From assembly GCA_014799485.1 (NCBI GenBank), contig JAAVHY010000032.1, positions 9,042 through 73,041 of the forward strand: a stretch of 64,000 nt of DNA, written 5' to 3'. The position numbers and the translations under genes were made by a program. Position 1 is the stretch's first letter. Each line of letters opens with the position of its first letter. Source of the DNA: Clostridiales bacterium (GTDB lineage Bacteria; Bacillota_A; Clostridia; Oscillospirales; Oscillospiraceae). Shown piece by piece: positions 49,956-56,911 of this stretch. A model generated the notes under the pieces. It was given only the letters and a program-made list of their open reading frames with translations. It was not told the DNA's origin and did not search any database.

Positions 49956-50807
49956 ATGGGCATTTTACAGAATAAGATCGACTTTGTGGCCTTTGTGGCT
50001 GTGACCATGGCCAATCCTAACGGCGACCCACTGAACGGAAACAGCCCTCGCACTGACTACACCGGCCTGGGGGAAATGAGCGATGTGTGCATCAAACGCA
50101 AACTGCGTAATCGGATGCAGGACTTGAACCATGCTGTGTTTGTTCAGTCCGCTGATCGTTCTGACGATGGATGCGGCAGTCTCAGTGAGCGTGCTTCCGC
50201 CATTTTGGGGAAAGCAAAAGAGTTCAAGACTTCGGACTCCTACGCTCAAAAAGCCTGTGAGACTTGGCTGGATGTGCGTTCCTTTGGGCAGGTATTTGCG
50301 TTCAAGGACACCAAGGGTGTGTCCATTGGTGTCCGGGGCCCGGTTTCCATCCATCAGGGTATCAGTGTCTCCCCAGTACAGGTGGAGGATATGCAGATTA
50401 CCAAGAGCGTCAACGGAGAAAACAGCGATAAGCCCCGCTCCTCTGATACGATGGGCATGAAGCACTTTGTCCGCTTTGGATTCTATAAGATCAAGGGCTC
50501 TGTCAACGTCCAACTGGCAGAGAAGACCGGTTTTACCGAAGAAGATGCCGAAGTATTGAAAGAGTGCCTGCGTACCCTTTTTGTCAATGACGCCTCCTCT
50601 GCCCGGCCGGAGGGTTCTATGGAGGTAGTCAAGCTCTACTGGTTCCGCCACAACTGCAAGGATGGACAGTATTCCTCCGCCAAAGTCCACCGCTCGATCC
50701 GGGCTGAGCTGATTACTTCTGATACTCTCCCTATCTGTGCGGAGGATTACCGAATTACACTGGAGCCCTTGGATGGGCTGGAACCGGAGATTCTGGATGG
50801 CATTTAA
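49956..50807 (+). CDS. cas7c: Cas7c (Csd2), type I-C Cascade backbone
   Basis: The 283-aa backbone protein coats the crRNA. Marks: DFVAFVAVTMANPNGDPLNG, NSPRTDYTGLGEMSDVCIKR, KACETWLDVRSFGQVFAFKD and SIGVRGPVSIHQGISVSPVQ. AAGGAGG lies 8 nt before the ATG; earlier in-frame starts are within cas8c and are rejected. Stop overlaps the start of the cas4 remnant. Confidence 0.95.
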   Translation: MGILQNKIDFVAFVAVTMANPNGDPLNGNSPRTDYTGLGEMSDVCIKRKLRNRMQDLNHAVFVQSADRSDDGCGSLSERASAILGKAKEFKTSDSYAQKACETWLDVRSFGQVFAFKDTKGVSIGVRGPVSIHQGISVSPVQVEDMQITKSVNGENSDKPRSSDTMGMKHFVRFGFYKIKGSVNVQLAEKTGFTEEDAEVLKECLRTLFVNDASSARPEGSMEVVKLYWFRHNCKDGQYSSAKVHRSIRAELITSDTLPICAEDYRITLEPLDGLEPEILDGI

Positions 50808-50910
50808 AGAAGAGGACTACCTCCAGCTGTCTGGCCTGCAGCACTTTGCCTTCTGCCACCGTCAATGGGCGCTGATCCACATTGAGGACCAGTGGGAGGA
50901 GCTGAAATGA
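50797..50910 (+). pseudogene. cas4: cas4 remnant with the body deleted
   Basis: The frame gives the true Cas4 start, EDYLQLSGLQHFAFCHRQWA then LIHIEDQWEELK, and stops after 37 codons. Cas4 is normally about 215 residues with a RecB-type nuclease and a four-cysteine Fe-S site; only the first cysteine remains. The stop is immediately followed by the cas1 start (ATGA overlap), as expected for an intact cas4-cas1 border. So an internal deletion of about 530 nt is likely, not a simple truncation. Confidence 0.88.
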
Positions 50911-51439
50911 AGCATCTGCTCAACACCCTATACATATTGTCGGAGGATTCTATCTGTCCCTGGACGGAGAAAATGTTGTGGCAAATCGGGAGAAACAAGC
51001 TGTTGCTCGCTACCCCTTTCATACGCTGCAGAATATTGTTACGTTCTCCTGCTCAGGGGCCTCGCCTGCTCTGATGGGGGCCTGTGCAGAGCGTCAAGTT
51101 GGGTTTGCTTTTTGCGCTCCCCGGGGGAAATTCCTGGCAAGGGTATGCGGAGAGGGCAATGGAAATGTTCTGCTCCGCCGGACGCAATACCGTACTGCGG
51201 ATGACCCAGCCCTGTGTTGTCAAATCAGTCGCACTATGGAGGGCAGTACAGTGCTGCTGACCGACAATGGCAGAAAAACATTTTTGAAAAGCTGGCAGGA
51301 AAAGAAGAAAGAGACACTTACCCACCCCTATCTGGGTGAAAAGCTTCCATGGGGGATGATCCCATATATCCAGGCGCTTCTGTTAGCACAGTATCTCCGA
51401 GGAGACTTGGATGCTTACCCACCCTTTTTGTGGAAGTGA
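50907..51439 (+). pseudogene. cas1: cas1 with frameshift and internal deletion
   Basis: The start KHLLNTLYILSEDS is typical; then one missing base shifts the frame, which resumes as YLSLDGENVVANREKQAVA, IVTFSCSGASPALMGACAER and LLRRTQYRTADDP. After CCQISR the sequence jumps to GRKTFLKSWQEKKKETLTHP and IQALLLAQYLRGDLDAYPPF, the normal Cas1 C terminus. The middle of about 170 residues, carrying the Glu, His and Asp metal ligands of the integrase, is missing. Spacer integration is therefore impossible with this protein. Confidence 0.9.
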
Positions 51440-51443
51440 TATC

Positions 51444-51734
51444 ATGTTGGTTTTGATCACCTATGATGTGAACACTGAAGATGCCGCTGGACGCAAACGT
51501 CTTCGGCAGATTGCAAAGCAGTGCGTAAACTATGGTCAACGTGTCCAAAACTCCGTTTTTGAATGCCTGTTGGACGCAGCACAGTGCCGCAGTCTGCAAA
51601 CCAAACTGTGTAGGATTATAGATTTGGAAAAGGACATCCTGCGGTTTTACTACTTAGGGAACCGCTATGAGAACAAGATCGAGCATTTTGGTGCAAAACC
51701 AGCCTATTCTCCAGAAGATGTCCTGATACTCTAA
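51444..51734 (+). CDS. cas2: Cas2, intact
   Basis: The 96-aa protein reads MLVLITYDVNTEDAAGRKRL, then RVQNSVFECLLDAAQCRSL and LRFYYLGNRYENKIEHFGAK, full length for type I-C Cas2 with the beta-strand Asp in TYDV. It is the structural partner of Cas1 in adaptation. It starts 4 nt after the cas1 remnant and ends 168 nt before the array. With Cas1 and Cas4 ruined it has no evident local function. Confidence 0.93.
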   Translation: MLVLITYDVNTEDAAGRKRLRQIAKQCVNYGQRVQNSVFECLLDAAQCRSLQTKLCRIIDLEKDILRFYYLGNRYENKIEHFGAKPAYSPEDVLIL

Positions 51735-51901
51735 GCGCGATGTGCAAGTATACAGAAAAGTATAGCAGCTTCGCACCAGTTTTTCAGGCAATTTAGATTT
51801 TAAAATACAACGGGGTTGCAAATAAGAGAGAATAGGAAATAATATTTGTAACAATTGTTCGTTTTCTGCAAAAATAGTCGTATTTTTTGTCTGTCTTTGC
51901 C
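51735..51901 (+). promoter_or_regulatory. CRISPR leader
   Basis: The 167 nt between cas2 and the first repeat become AT-rich toward the array (GTAACAATTGTTCGTTTTC, ATAGTCGTATTTTTTG), the usual leader layout for type I-C, with the leader on the cas2 side. Confidence 0.6.
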
Positions 51902-52268
51902 GTCGCCCCCCTCGCGGGGGGCGTTGATTGAAATTGCGAGGTCTACGGGATGCCGCTCCGCCTGGGTAAGTCGCCCCCCTCGCAGGGGGGCGTGGATTGA
52001 AATAAGATGTTCCATGATACCTGGAACTCCACGGCCGTCGCCCCCCTCGCGGGGGGGCGTGGATTGAAATGGCTGATTCTTGAAGGTCAGGGAAACGGTG
52101 CGGCCGTCCCCCCCTTGCGGGGGACGTGGATTGAAATACCTTGGAGACATCGGAACTGAGGATGAAACCCTGTCGCCCTCCTTGTGGGGGTGTGGATGGA
52201 AATGGCCCCTGGGAAACGGACAGTACCATGGGACAGATGTCACTTCTCGGGGGAATGTGAACTGAAAT
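51902..52268 (+). CRISPR. Short degenerating type I-C CRISPR array: 6 repeats, 5 spacers
   Basis: Repeats start at 51902, 51970, 52037, 52106, 52172 and 52239 with lengths 33, 34, 34, 32, 32 and 30; spacers are 35, 33, 35, 34 and 35 nt. The repeat core is a GTCGCCCCCCTCGC stem arm, then GGGGGGCGTGGATTGAAAT. No two repeats are identical: the first has GTTGATT, the G and C runs vary, the fifth has GATGGAAAT, and the sixth keeps only the outer parts (GTCAC...AACTGAAAT). Decay increases away from the leader. Confidence 0.93.
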
Positions 52269-52480
52269 GCAGTATCTATTTTGACTTCACCAACAAGGAG
52301 ACTGAGCAGAATATCTTGACCATTTCTTTCAAAAAGTTTTGAGTAAATGATGTACTATACATTTCCCAGCATCCAATTTTTTCGCAGAATGCGCCAGCCG
52401 AAATATAAAATATAGAAAATTTATCATTGATAAATTCTATATTTTCTGGCATGTGCATTGTCGTTAGTTGATTCCCTGTC
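52269..52480. other. AT-rich spacer after the array with a long hairpin
   Basis: No gene is evident. An imperfect AT-rich stem of about 18 bp with a 2-nt bulge lies at 52407-52445 (AAAATATAG.../...CTATATTTT) and could end transcripts of the toxin gene on the minus strand or of the array on the plus strand. Confidence 0.5.
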
Positions 52481-52789
52481 TTATGAACGGAGAAGCCACG
52501 AATAATCCTGCCGTCCGTCTAAAATATATTCTACATATACCGTATCATCAATCACCAGGTATATAACCAAATACCAGTTTGGAACTACCACCTTCCGATA
52601 GCAGCTTCTTCGGTTCTCTTCGTCCAAATACGGGAAACGTTCCGGCATTTTTTCCAGGCTGCGGATCTCCGCCATGATTTGATTGCGAAACTCCTTTGCT
52701 GCCTCTACATTTACCCTTGCGAGGAAATAGATGTGGTCTTTCAGCATTTTTTTGGCTTCTCTCGATATAACCACCCTATACCGCCGCAT
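52481..52789 (-). CDS. RelE/ParE family toxin
   Basis: The 102-aa protein reads RRYRVVISREAKKMLKDHIY, FRNQIMAEIRSLEKMPERFP and VYVEYILDGRQDYSWLL, the compact RelE/ParE fold that either cuts mRNA on the ribosome or poisons gyrase. The start at 52789 lies 6 nt after GAGGG; a GTT-spaced ATG 6 nt earlier is also possible. It overlaps its antitoxin gene by 14 nt, so the antitoxin is made first. Complete. Confidence 0.88.
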   Translation of the reverse strand: MRRYRVVISREAKKMLKDHIYFLARVNVEAAKEFRNQIMAEIRSLEKMPERFPYLDEENRRSCYRKVVVPNWYLVIYLVIDDTVYVEYILDGRQDYSWLLRS

Positions 52790-53066
52790 AACCATCCCTC
52801 GCGGCCGCATCAATGACCTCGTCGAGTTCCGCTCCCAGTTCGTCCAGGGTATAGTATTTTGCACCATTGATGCGATCCCGTTCGATTTCCAGCAGCTTTT
52901 CCTGCAGCTCCAGCATCTTCTCCCGGCGGGTGAAGGATTCAATATCCATGACCACCAGATCACCCTCACCGTTCTTGGTCAGATAGACAGGTTCCCGACT
53001 GGAACGGCAAAGCTCTGCGATCTCATTATAGTTCTGTCGGATAGCAGCGCTGGGTTTGATAATCAT
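52776..53066 (-). CDS. Phd/YefM family antitoxin
   Basis: The 96-aa protein opens IIKPSAAIRQNYNEIAELCR and continues EPVYLTKNGEGDLVVMDIES, the N-terminal DNA-binding fold of Phd/YefM; the charged C-terminal half (LEIERDRINGAKYYTLDELG) would wrap the toxin. ATG at 53066 has GGAGG at 8 nt. First gene of the pair, under a promoter rich in AT dyads that it probably represses. Confidence 0.9.
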   Translation of the reverse strand: MIIKPSAAIRQNYNEIAELCRSSREPVYLTKNGEGDLVVMDIESFTRREKMLELQEKLLEIERDRINGAKYYTLDELGAELDEVIDAAARDGYAAV

Positions 53067-53100
53067 AGCAGGCACCTCCGCATAGCTTAATTATAATTAT

Positions 53101-53129
53101 ATTATAACCGTATTCCGCTATATATGCAA
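53101..53129 (-). promoter_or_regulatory. Promoter of the toxin-antitoxin operon
   Basis: Minus strand TTGCAT (53129-53124), 17-nt spacer, TATAAT (53106-53101), followed by an AT-only dyad region (TAATTATAATTA) up to the ribosome-binding site, a likely autoregulatory operator. Confidence 0.65.
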
Positions 53130-53151
53130 GGGCATTTTACCGGGCCAAACT

Positions 53152-53686
53152 TTACTGAGGATGATCCAAATGGTGTGGATACTCCACCTTCTCCATCAAA
53201 TCCCACACACCGCAGCACAACGCCCTTGACAGCATCATCAGGTATTCCGCCTGCGCTTATTGATGTTTTTCTGCCGCTGCTCATACTGTTGGATGTCCAT
53301 TTCGTGGTACGGATAATACAAGCTGATAACTTTCTTGACCGGCACGCAGCGGACGATCTCCGCAAATCGCAGCGCAGTTTCCCATTGATAGTAGGCCAGC
53401 GCCCAGCCCATCCAAAATTCTTCACTGCGGTCAACGGAATATCGGGGCTTGACACAATTCATTTGAATTCCGGCCTACGTCAAAATAGTATAGCAAGCTC
53501 TACGCCGGACATCCCCGTAATCACAGTGTAGTCCCCCGTCTCAAATCGGGCGGCAACGCCAGATGAGAAAAACAAACCGAAAAACTCTGCAACATCATAC
53601 TTGAGATCGTATACCGCAAAATCCAGCATCCGGCCAGGTACAGTTTGTGCCCTCTCCAAATAGACCTTATCGTAAGCGCAAGTCAC
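53152..53686 (-). pseudogene. Broken regulator of the XRE family with a large N-terminal domain
   Basis: Fragments in different frames spell one protein: AYDKVYLERAQTVPGRMLDF, AVYDLKYDVAEFFGLFFSSG, GMSGVELA, then after a frame change RYSVDRSEEFWMGWALAYYQ and LYYPYHEMDI, then directly QQYEQRQKNINK and, after another shift, AQAEYLMMLSRALCCGVWDL ending at 53152. Intact relatives, as I recall them, carry most of a helix-turn-helix between HEMDI and QQYEQRQ, so an internal deletion removed it. Two single-base shifts plus one deletion: nonfunctional. Confidence 0.75.
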
Positions 53687-53693
53687 CGGGTTT

Positions 53694-53807
53694 CATCTCC
53701 TCATCCATGATTTGTAGATATATAAATCGCCGCGCTGCCGTTTATTACGCTCCACACTGAAGTATTCTCTGCGGGCAGACTTATCCCGCAACATTTTCTT
53801 TGCATAC
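53694..53807 (-). pseudogene. C-terminal remnant of an unrecognised small protein
   Basis: In one frame YAKKMLRDKSARREYFSVER and NKRQRGDLYIYKSWMRR end at a TGA 8 nt before the GTG of the broken regulator, as in a two-gene operon. An in-frame TAG precedes the stretch and there is no ribosome-binding site, so the front part is lost. Upstream to 53932 I see nothing more. Confidence 0.4.
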
Positions 53808-53932
53808 TATTTGCCGCTTTCCGCAATTTCATATACGCCTTTAGGAGTATAATAGCATTGGAGAAACGGCGCAGCAAATATATTACCTGCCGCACCGTTC
53901 CTTGAGCGTATTACACACCTGAACCGCACTAC

Positions 53933-53964
53933 AAAGGGGCTCCCACACCTGCGGGAGCCCCTTT
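53933..53964. terminator. Terminator after the SASP gene
   Basis: AAAGGGGCTCCC/GGGAGCCCCTTT, perfect 12-bp stem, 8-nt loop, 9 nt after the SASP stop on the minus strand. Confidence 0.8.
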
Positions 53965-53973
53965 ATCGCAATA

Positions 53974-54240
53974 TCACAAGCATAACACCGTCTGATACCC
54001 CGCCAGGAATTCATGTCCCTGGGTCGTCCGGTTTTCCCGGTGGAAGCTTATCTTTCGTACGGGGCACACGTTCTTGACCATCTGGCCGCCCACGGAGCCC
54101 GCCTGACGGCTGGTCAGGTCGCCGTTGTAGCCCTGCTTCAGGTTGACGCCGACCTCGTTGGCCGCCTCCATCTTGAACTTGTCCATAGCCTCGCGGGCAC
54201 CGGGGACCACCAGACGGTTGGAATTATTCGTGTTAGACAT
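53974..54240 (-). CDS. Alpha/beta-type small acid-soluble spore protein
   Basis: The first 57 residues are a complete SASP core: NRLVVPGAREAMDKFKMEAA, NEVGVNLKQGYNGDLTSRQA and GSVGGQMVK. These proteins coat spore DNA, protect it from UV and supply amino acids on germination after GPR cleavage. The 88-aa product is longer than the usual 60-75: after GGQMVK comes NVCPVRKISFHRENRTTQGH and a further 14 residues unlike SASPs, including cysteines; a 3' end rearrangement or frameshift may have added it. GGAG lies 9 nt before the ATG and a sigma-G promoter upstream. Proves the host sporulates. Confidence 0.92.
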   Translation of the reverse strand: MSNTNNSNRLVVPGAREAMDKFKMEAANEVGVNLKQGYNGDLTSRQAGSVGGQMVKNVCPVRKISFHRENRTTQGHEFLAGYQTVLCL

Positions 54241-54301
54241 ATCCTTGTTCTCCTTTTTAAATCGTCGTTGTTGTTTCTCTGTCGGATCGGGAATCCGAGC
54301 A

Positions 54302-54330
54302 TAGTTTGAGCCGCCCCATTTTTTATATTC
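54302..54330 (-). promoter_or_regulatory. Sigma-G-type promoter of the SASP gene
   Basis: Minus strand GAATA (54330-54326), 17-nt spacer, CAAACTA (54308-54302). The sigma-G consensus is GNATR and CATNNTA; only one position differs. About 60 nt before the start codon. Confidence 0.65.
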
Positions 54331-54449
54331 GGCGGTCCGGCTGGTAATTTCCGCTTGCGCTGGAAAAGAAGCTCCCGGCTTTCCGCAAATCATTTTCCGT
54401 CAGTTTTACTGCCGCTTTTCAGGCATGGCTAAATATTCAAGATAAGTAT

Positions 54450-54478
54450 TTGCTATTTCGTTTCGTTAGATGTATAAT
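54450..54478 (+). promoter_or_regulatory. Promoter of the cystine-type ABC importer operon
   Basis: TTGCTA (54450-54455), 17-nt spacer, perfect TATAAT (54473-54478). The transcript would start near 54485, 24 nt before the leader ORF. Confidence 0.7.
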
Positions 54479-54508
54479 GGCAGGACAGCAAACAAAGGAG
54501 TGAACCAA

Positions 54509-54592
54509 ATGCGTCAAAAGACAACCGCCCTTTCCCGGACGCCGGAAGGGTGCGGCCGCCAAGCCTGTGGGGGAATGACCGTCTATGAATGA
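54509..54592 (+). CDS. Short Cys-containing leader ORF overlapping the permease start
   Basis: A 27-codon ORF starts with ATG 7 nt after AAAGGAG, reads MRQKTTALSRTPEGCGRQAC and seven more residues ending VYE, and stops at TGA overlapping the permease ATG by 8 nt (ATGAATGA). Two cysteines lie at positions 15 and 20. Its ribosome-binding site is better than the permease's own (GGGGGA at 10 nt), so translation of the permease may be coupled to this ORF. Could alternatively be chance. Confidence 0.5.
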   Translation: MRQKTTALSRTPEGCGRQACGGMTVYE

Positions 54593-55259
54593 ACGCCTGC
54601 TGCAGATCCTGGTCGATTCGTTCCCAAAGATTCTACTGCCCGGCCTGACTGTGACCATCCCCCTCACCGTCATCGCGTTTTCCTTCGCCATGGTCATTGC
54701 CGTGGCGGCGGCGCTGGCCCAGTTCGCCCGTGTGCCGGTGCTCACCCAGCTGTGCCGGTTCTACATCTGGGTGTTCCGGGGCACCCCCCTGCTGGTGCAG
54801 CTGTTCGTGGTGTTCTACGGGATGCCCAAGGCGGGGATCACCATAGAGCCCTTCCCCGCCGCGGTGATCGTGTTCTCCCTCAACGAAGGGGCCTACTGCG
54901 CCGAGACCGTCCGCGCGGCGCTGGAGGCGGTGCCCGCCGGACAGCTGGAGGCCGGGTACTGCGCCGGGCTGAGCTACCTCCAGACCATGCGCCGCATCGT
55001 GCTGCCCCAGGCGATGCGCACGGCGTTCCCGCCCCTGTCCAATTCGCTGATTGCCATGGTGAAGGACACGTCCCTGGCCGCCAATATCACGGTGGTGGAG
55101 ATGTTCCGGGCCACCCAGCAGATCAACGCCCGGGTCTATGAGCCGCTGGCTCTGTACATCGAGGTGGGCCTCATCTACCTGCTGTTCTCCACCGTGCTCA
55201 CCTGGCTCCAGCGGGCGGGTGAGAAACGGCTGGGCGCCTATGAAAGCCGGGGGGTGTGA
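54585..55259 (+). CDS. Polar amino acid ABC transporter permease (HisM/TcyB-like)
   Basis: The 224-aa membrane protein has the HisM-type fold: KILLPGLTVTIPLTVIAFSF, FYIWVFRGTPLLVQLFVVFY, the EAA loop region EAGYCAGLSYLQTMRRIVLP and AMRTAFPPLSNSLIAMVKDTS. Together with the next two genes it forms a complete importer. Similarity of the binding protein to TcyA/FliY favours cystine. It starts inside the leader ORF and is 3 nt from the ATPase gene. Confidence 0.93.
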   Translation: MNERLLQILVDSFPKILLPGLTVTIPLTVIAFSFAMVIAVAAALAQFARVPVLTQLCRFYIWVFRGTPLLVQLFVVFYGMPKAGITIEPFPAAVIVFSLNEGAYCAETVRAALEAVPAGQLEAGYCAGLSYLQTMRRIVLPQAMRTAFPPLSNSLIAMVKDTSLAANITVVEMFRATQQINARVYEPLALYIEVGLIYLLFSTVLTWLQRAGEKRLGAYESRGV

Positions 55260-55262
55260 CAT

Positions 55263-56006
55263 ATGCTGCTGAGCGTGAAAAATGTCCACAAGTCCTTCGG
55301 CCCCCTGGAGGTGCTCAAAGGGGTAGACCTGTCCGTCGGCCAAGGCGACGTGGTGGCCATACTCGGCCCCAGCGGCTCGGGCAAGACCACCCTGCTGCGG
55401 TGTATGAACTTTCTGGAGCGGGCGGACAAGGGAACGCTCACCTTTGACGGCGAGGAGTTCTCCCTGGGCCGCGTATCCAAAAAGGATATCGCCCGCATCC
55501 GTCAAAAGACCGCCTTCGTGTTCCAGAGCTACAACCTGTTCCTCAACAAGACCGCCCTGCAAAACGTCACCGAGGGCTTGATCGTGGCCCGGAAAATGCC
55601 CAGGACCCAGGCGGAGGAGATCGGCCGCCGCGCCCTGGAAAAAGTAGGGCTGGCCGACCGCATGGGCCACTATCCCAGCCAGCTGTCCGGCGGGCAGCAG
55701 CAGCGGGTGGCCATCGCCCGGGCCATGGCCGTCCAGCCGGAGATCATCTATTTTGACGAGCCCACCTCCGCCCTGGACCCGGAGCTGACGGGGGAAGTGC
55801 TGGCCGTCATGCGGCAGCTGGCGGACGAGGGGATGACCATGCTGGTGGTCACCCACGAGCTCGGCTTCGCCCGCACGGTGTCCAGCCAGACGATATTCAT
55901 GGAGGACGGCGTCGTGGTGGAGGCCGGCCCCTCCCGGGAGCTTTTCGCCCACCCCAGGGAGGAGCGCACCCGCGCCTTCCTCCAGATCGAAGGAAAAGAA
56001 GCCTGA
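55263..56006 (+). CDS. Polar amino acid ABC transporter ATPase (GlnQ/TcyC-like)
   Basis: The 247-aa ATPase has Walker A GPSGSGKTT (near residue 37), Q-loop FVFQSYNLFLNKT, signature [13 protein letters not shown], Walker B IIYFDEPTSALDPEL and VVTHELGFAR. All motifs are intact. It follows the permease gene by 3 nt and precedes the binding-protein gene by 65 nt. Confidence 0.94.
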   Translation: MLLSVKNVHKSFGPLEVLKGVDLSVGQGDVVAILGPSGSGKTTLLRCMNFLERADKGTLTFDGEEFSLGRVSKKDIARIRQKTAFVFQSYNLFLNKTALQNVTEGLIVARKMPRTQAEEIGRRALEKVGLADRMGHYPSQLSGGQQQRVAIARAMAVQPEIIYFDEPTSALDPELTGEVLAVMRQLADEGMTMLVVTHELGFARTVSSQTIFMEDGVVVEAGPSRELFAHPREERTRAFLQIEGKEA

Positions 56007-56071
56007 TCCTGTCCCCTGTCCCGCAAACGGGGGGACGGCAAAATAAAATGTAACGTAAGGAGCTGTTGACA

Positions 56072-56866
56072 ATGAACTTCAAACGCTTCGCCGCGGCCTT
56101 TGCCGCCGCTGCCCTGTGCCTGTCCGCCCTGGCGGGCTGCTCCCAGAACAAAAACGACCTGCTGTCCCAAATCAAGGACAAGGGCGAGATCACCGTGGCC
56201 ATGGAGGGCACCTGGGCCCCCTGGGGCTACCATGACGAAAACAACGACCTGGTGGGCTACGATGTGGAGGTCGCCCAGAACATCGCGGATAAGCTGGGGG
56301 TCAAGGTGAACTTCGTAGAGGGCACGTGGGACGCCTGCCTGGCCGGGCTGGAGGGCGGCCGCTATGACATCATGGTCAACGGCGTGGACGTGGACGAGAG
56401 CCGGAAGGAGAAGTACGACTTCTCCACCCCCTACGCCTACAACCGCACCGTGGTGATCACCCGGGCGGACGACGGTTCCATCCAGGCCATGGAGGACCTG
56501 GACGGCAAGACCACCGCCAACACCCTCCAGAGCACCTATGAAGCCGTGGGCCTGAAGTACGGCGCCACCGTCACCCCCGTGGACGACTTCATCCAGACCA
56601 TCGAGCTGCTCACCTCCGGCCGCATCGACGCCACCCTCAACGCCGAGGTGAGCTACTACGACTACATGGCCCAGCATCCCGACGCGCCGGTGAAGATCGC
56701 CTGCATCGATTCCGAGGTCACCCAGGTGGCCATCCCCATGCGCAAGGGTGAGGAAACCGCTTCCCTGCGGGAAGCCATCGACAAGGCCCTGGCCGAAATG
56801 GCCCAGGACGGCACCCTCACCGAGCTGTCCATAAAATACTTCGGCACCGACATCTCTCAAAACTAA
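56072..56866 (+). CDS. Cystine/polar amino acid-binding lipoprotein (TcyA/FliY-like)
   Basis: The 264-aa lipoprotein has signal and lipobox MNFKRFAAAFAAAALCLSAL then AGC. The mature domain reads GEITVAMEGTWAPWGYHDEN and DLVGYDVEVAQNIADKLGV, close to the cystine-binding EGTYAPFSFHDE...GFDVEV motif of FliY/TcyA. AAGGAG lies 9 nt before ATG 56072; a TTG 6 nt earlier is rejected. It completes the operon, ended by a strong terminator. Cystine is the best guess. Confidence 0.9.
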   Translation: MNFKRFAAAFAAAALCLSALAGCSQNKNDLLSQIKDKGEITVAMEGTWAPWGYHDENNDLVGYDVEVAQNIADKLGVKVNFVEGTWDACLAGLEGGRYDIMVNGVDVDESRKEKYDFSTPYAYNRTVVITRADDGSIQAMEDLDGKTTANTLQSTYEAVGLKYGATVTPVDDFIQTIELLTSGRIDATLNAEVSYYDYMAQHPDAPVKIACIDSEVTQVAIPMRKGEETASLREAIDKALAEMAQDGTLTELSIKYFGTDISQN

Positions 56867-56874
56867 GTGATAAC

Positions 56875-56904
56875 GAAGGCCCCCGGCTCACGCCGGGGGC
56901 CTTC
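56875..56904. terminator. Terminator between importer operon and histidine kinase
   Basis: GAAGGCCCCCGGC/GCCGGGGGCCTTC, perfect 13-bp stem, 4-nt loop, then GCTTTACT; convergent genes. Confidence 0.85.
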
Positions 56905-56911
56905 GCTTTAC

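Noticed and set aside
50978..51439. Calling the long cas1 frame a functional short Cas1
   Set aside because: It starts at an internal ATG without ribosome-binding site, lacks the N-terminal strand and the whole catalytic centre.
52269..52340. Further CRISPR repeats beyond 52268
   Set aside because: No stretch resembling the GTCG...ATTGAAAT ends at the expected spacing; any further repeats have decayed past recognition.
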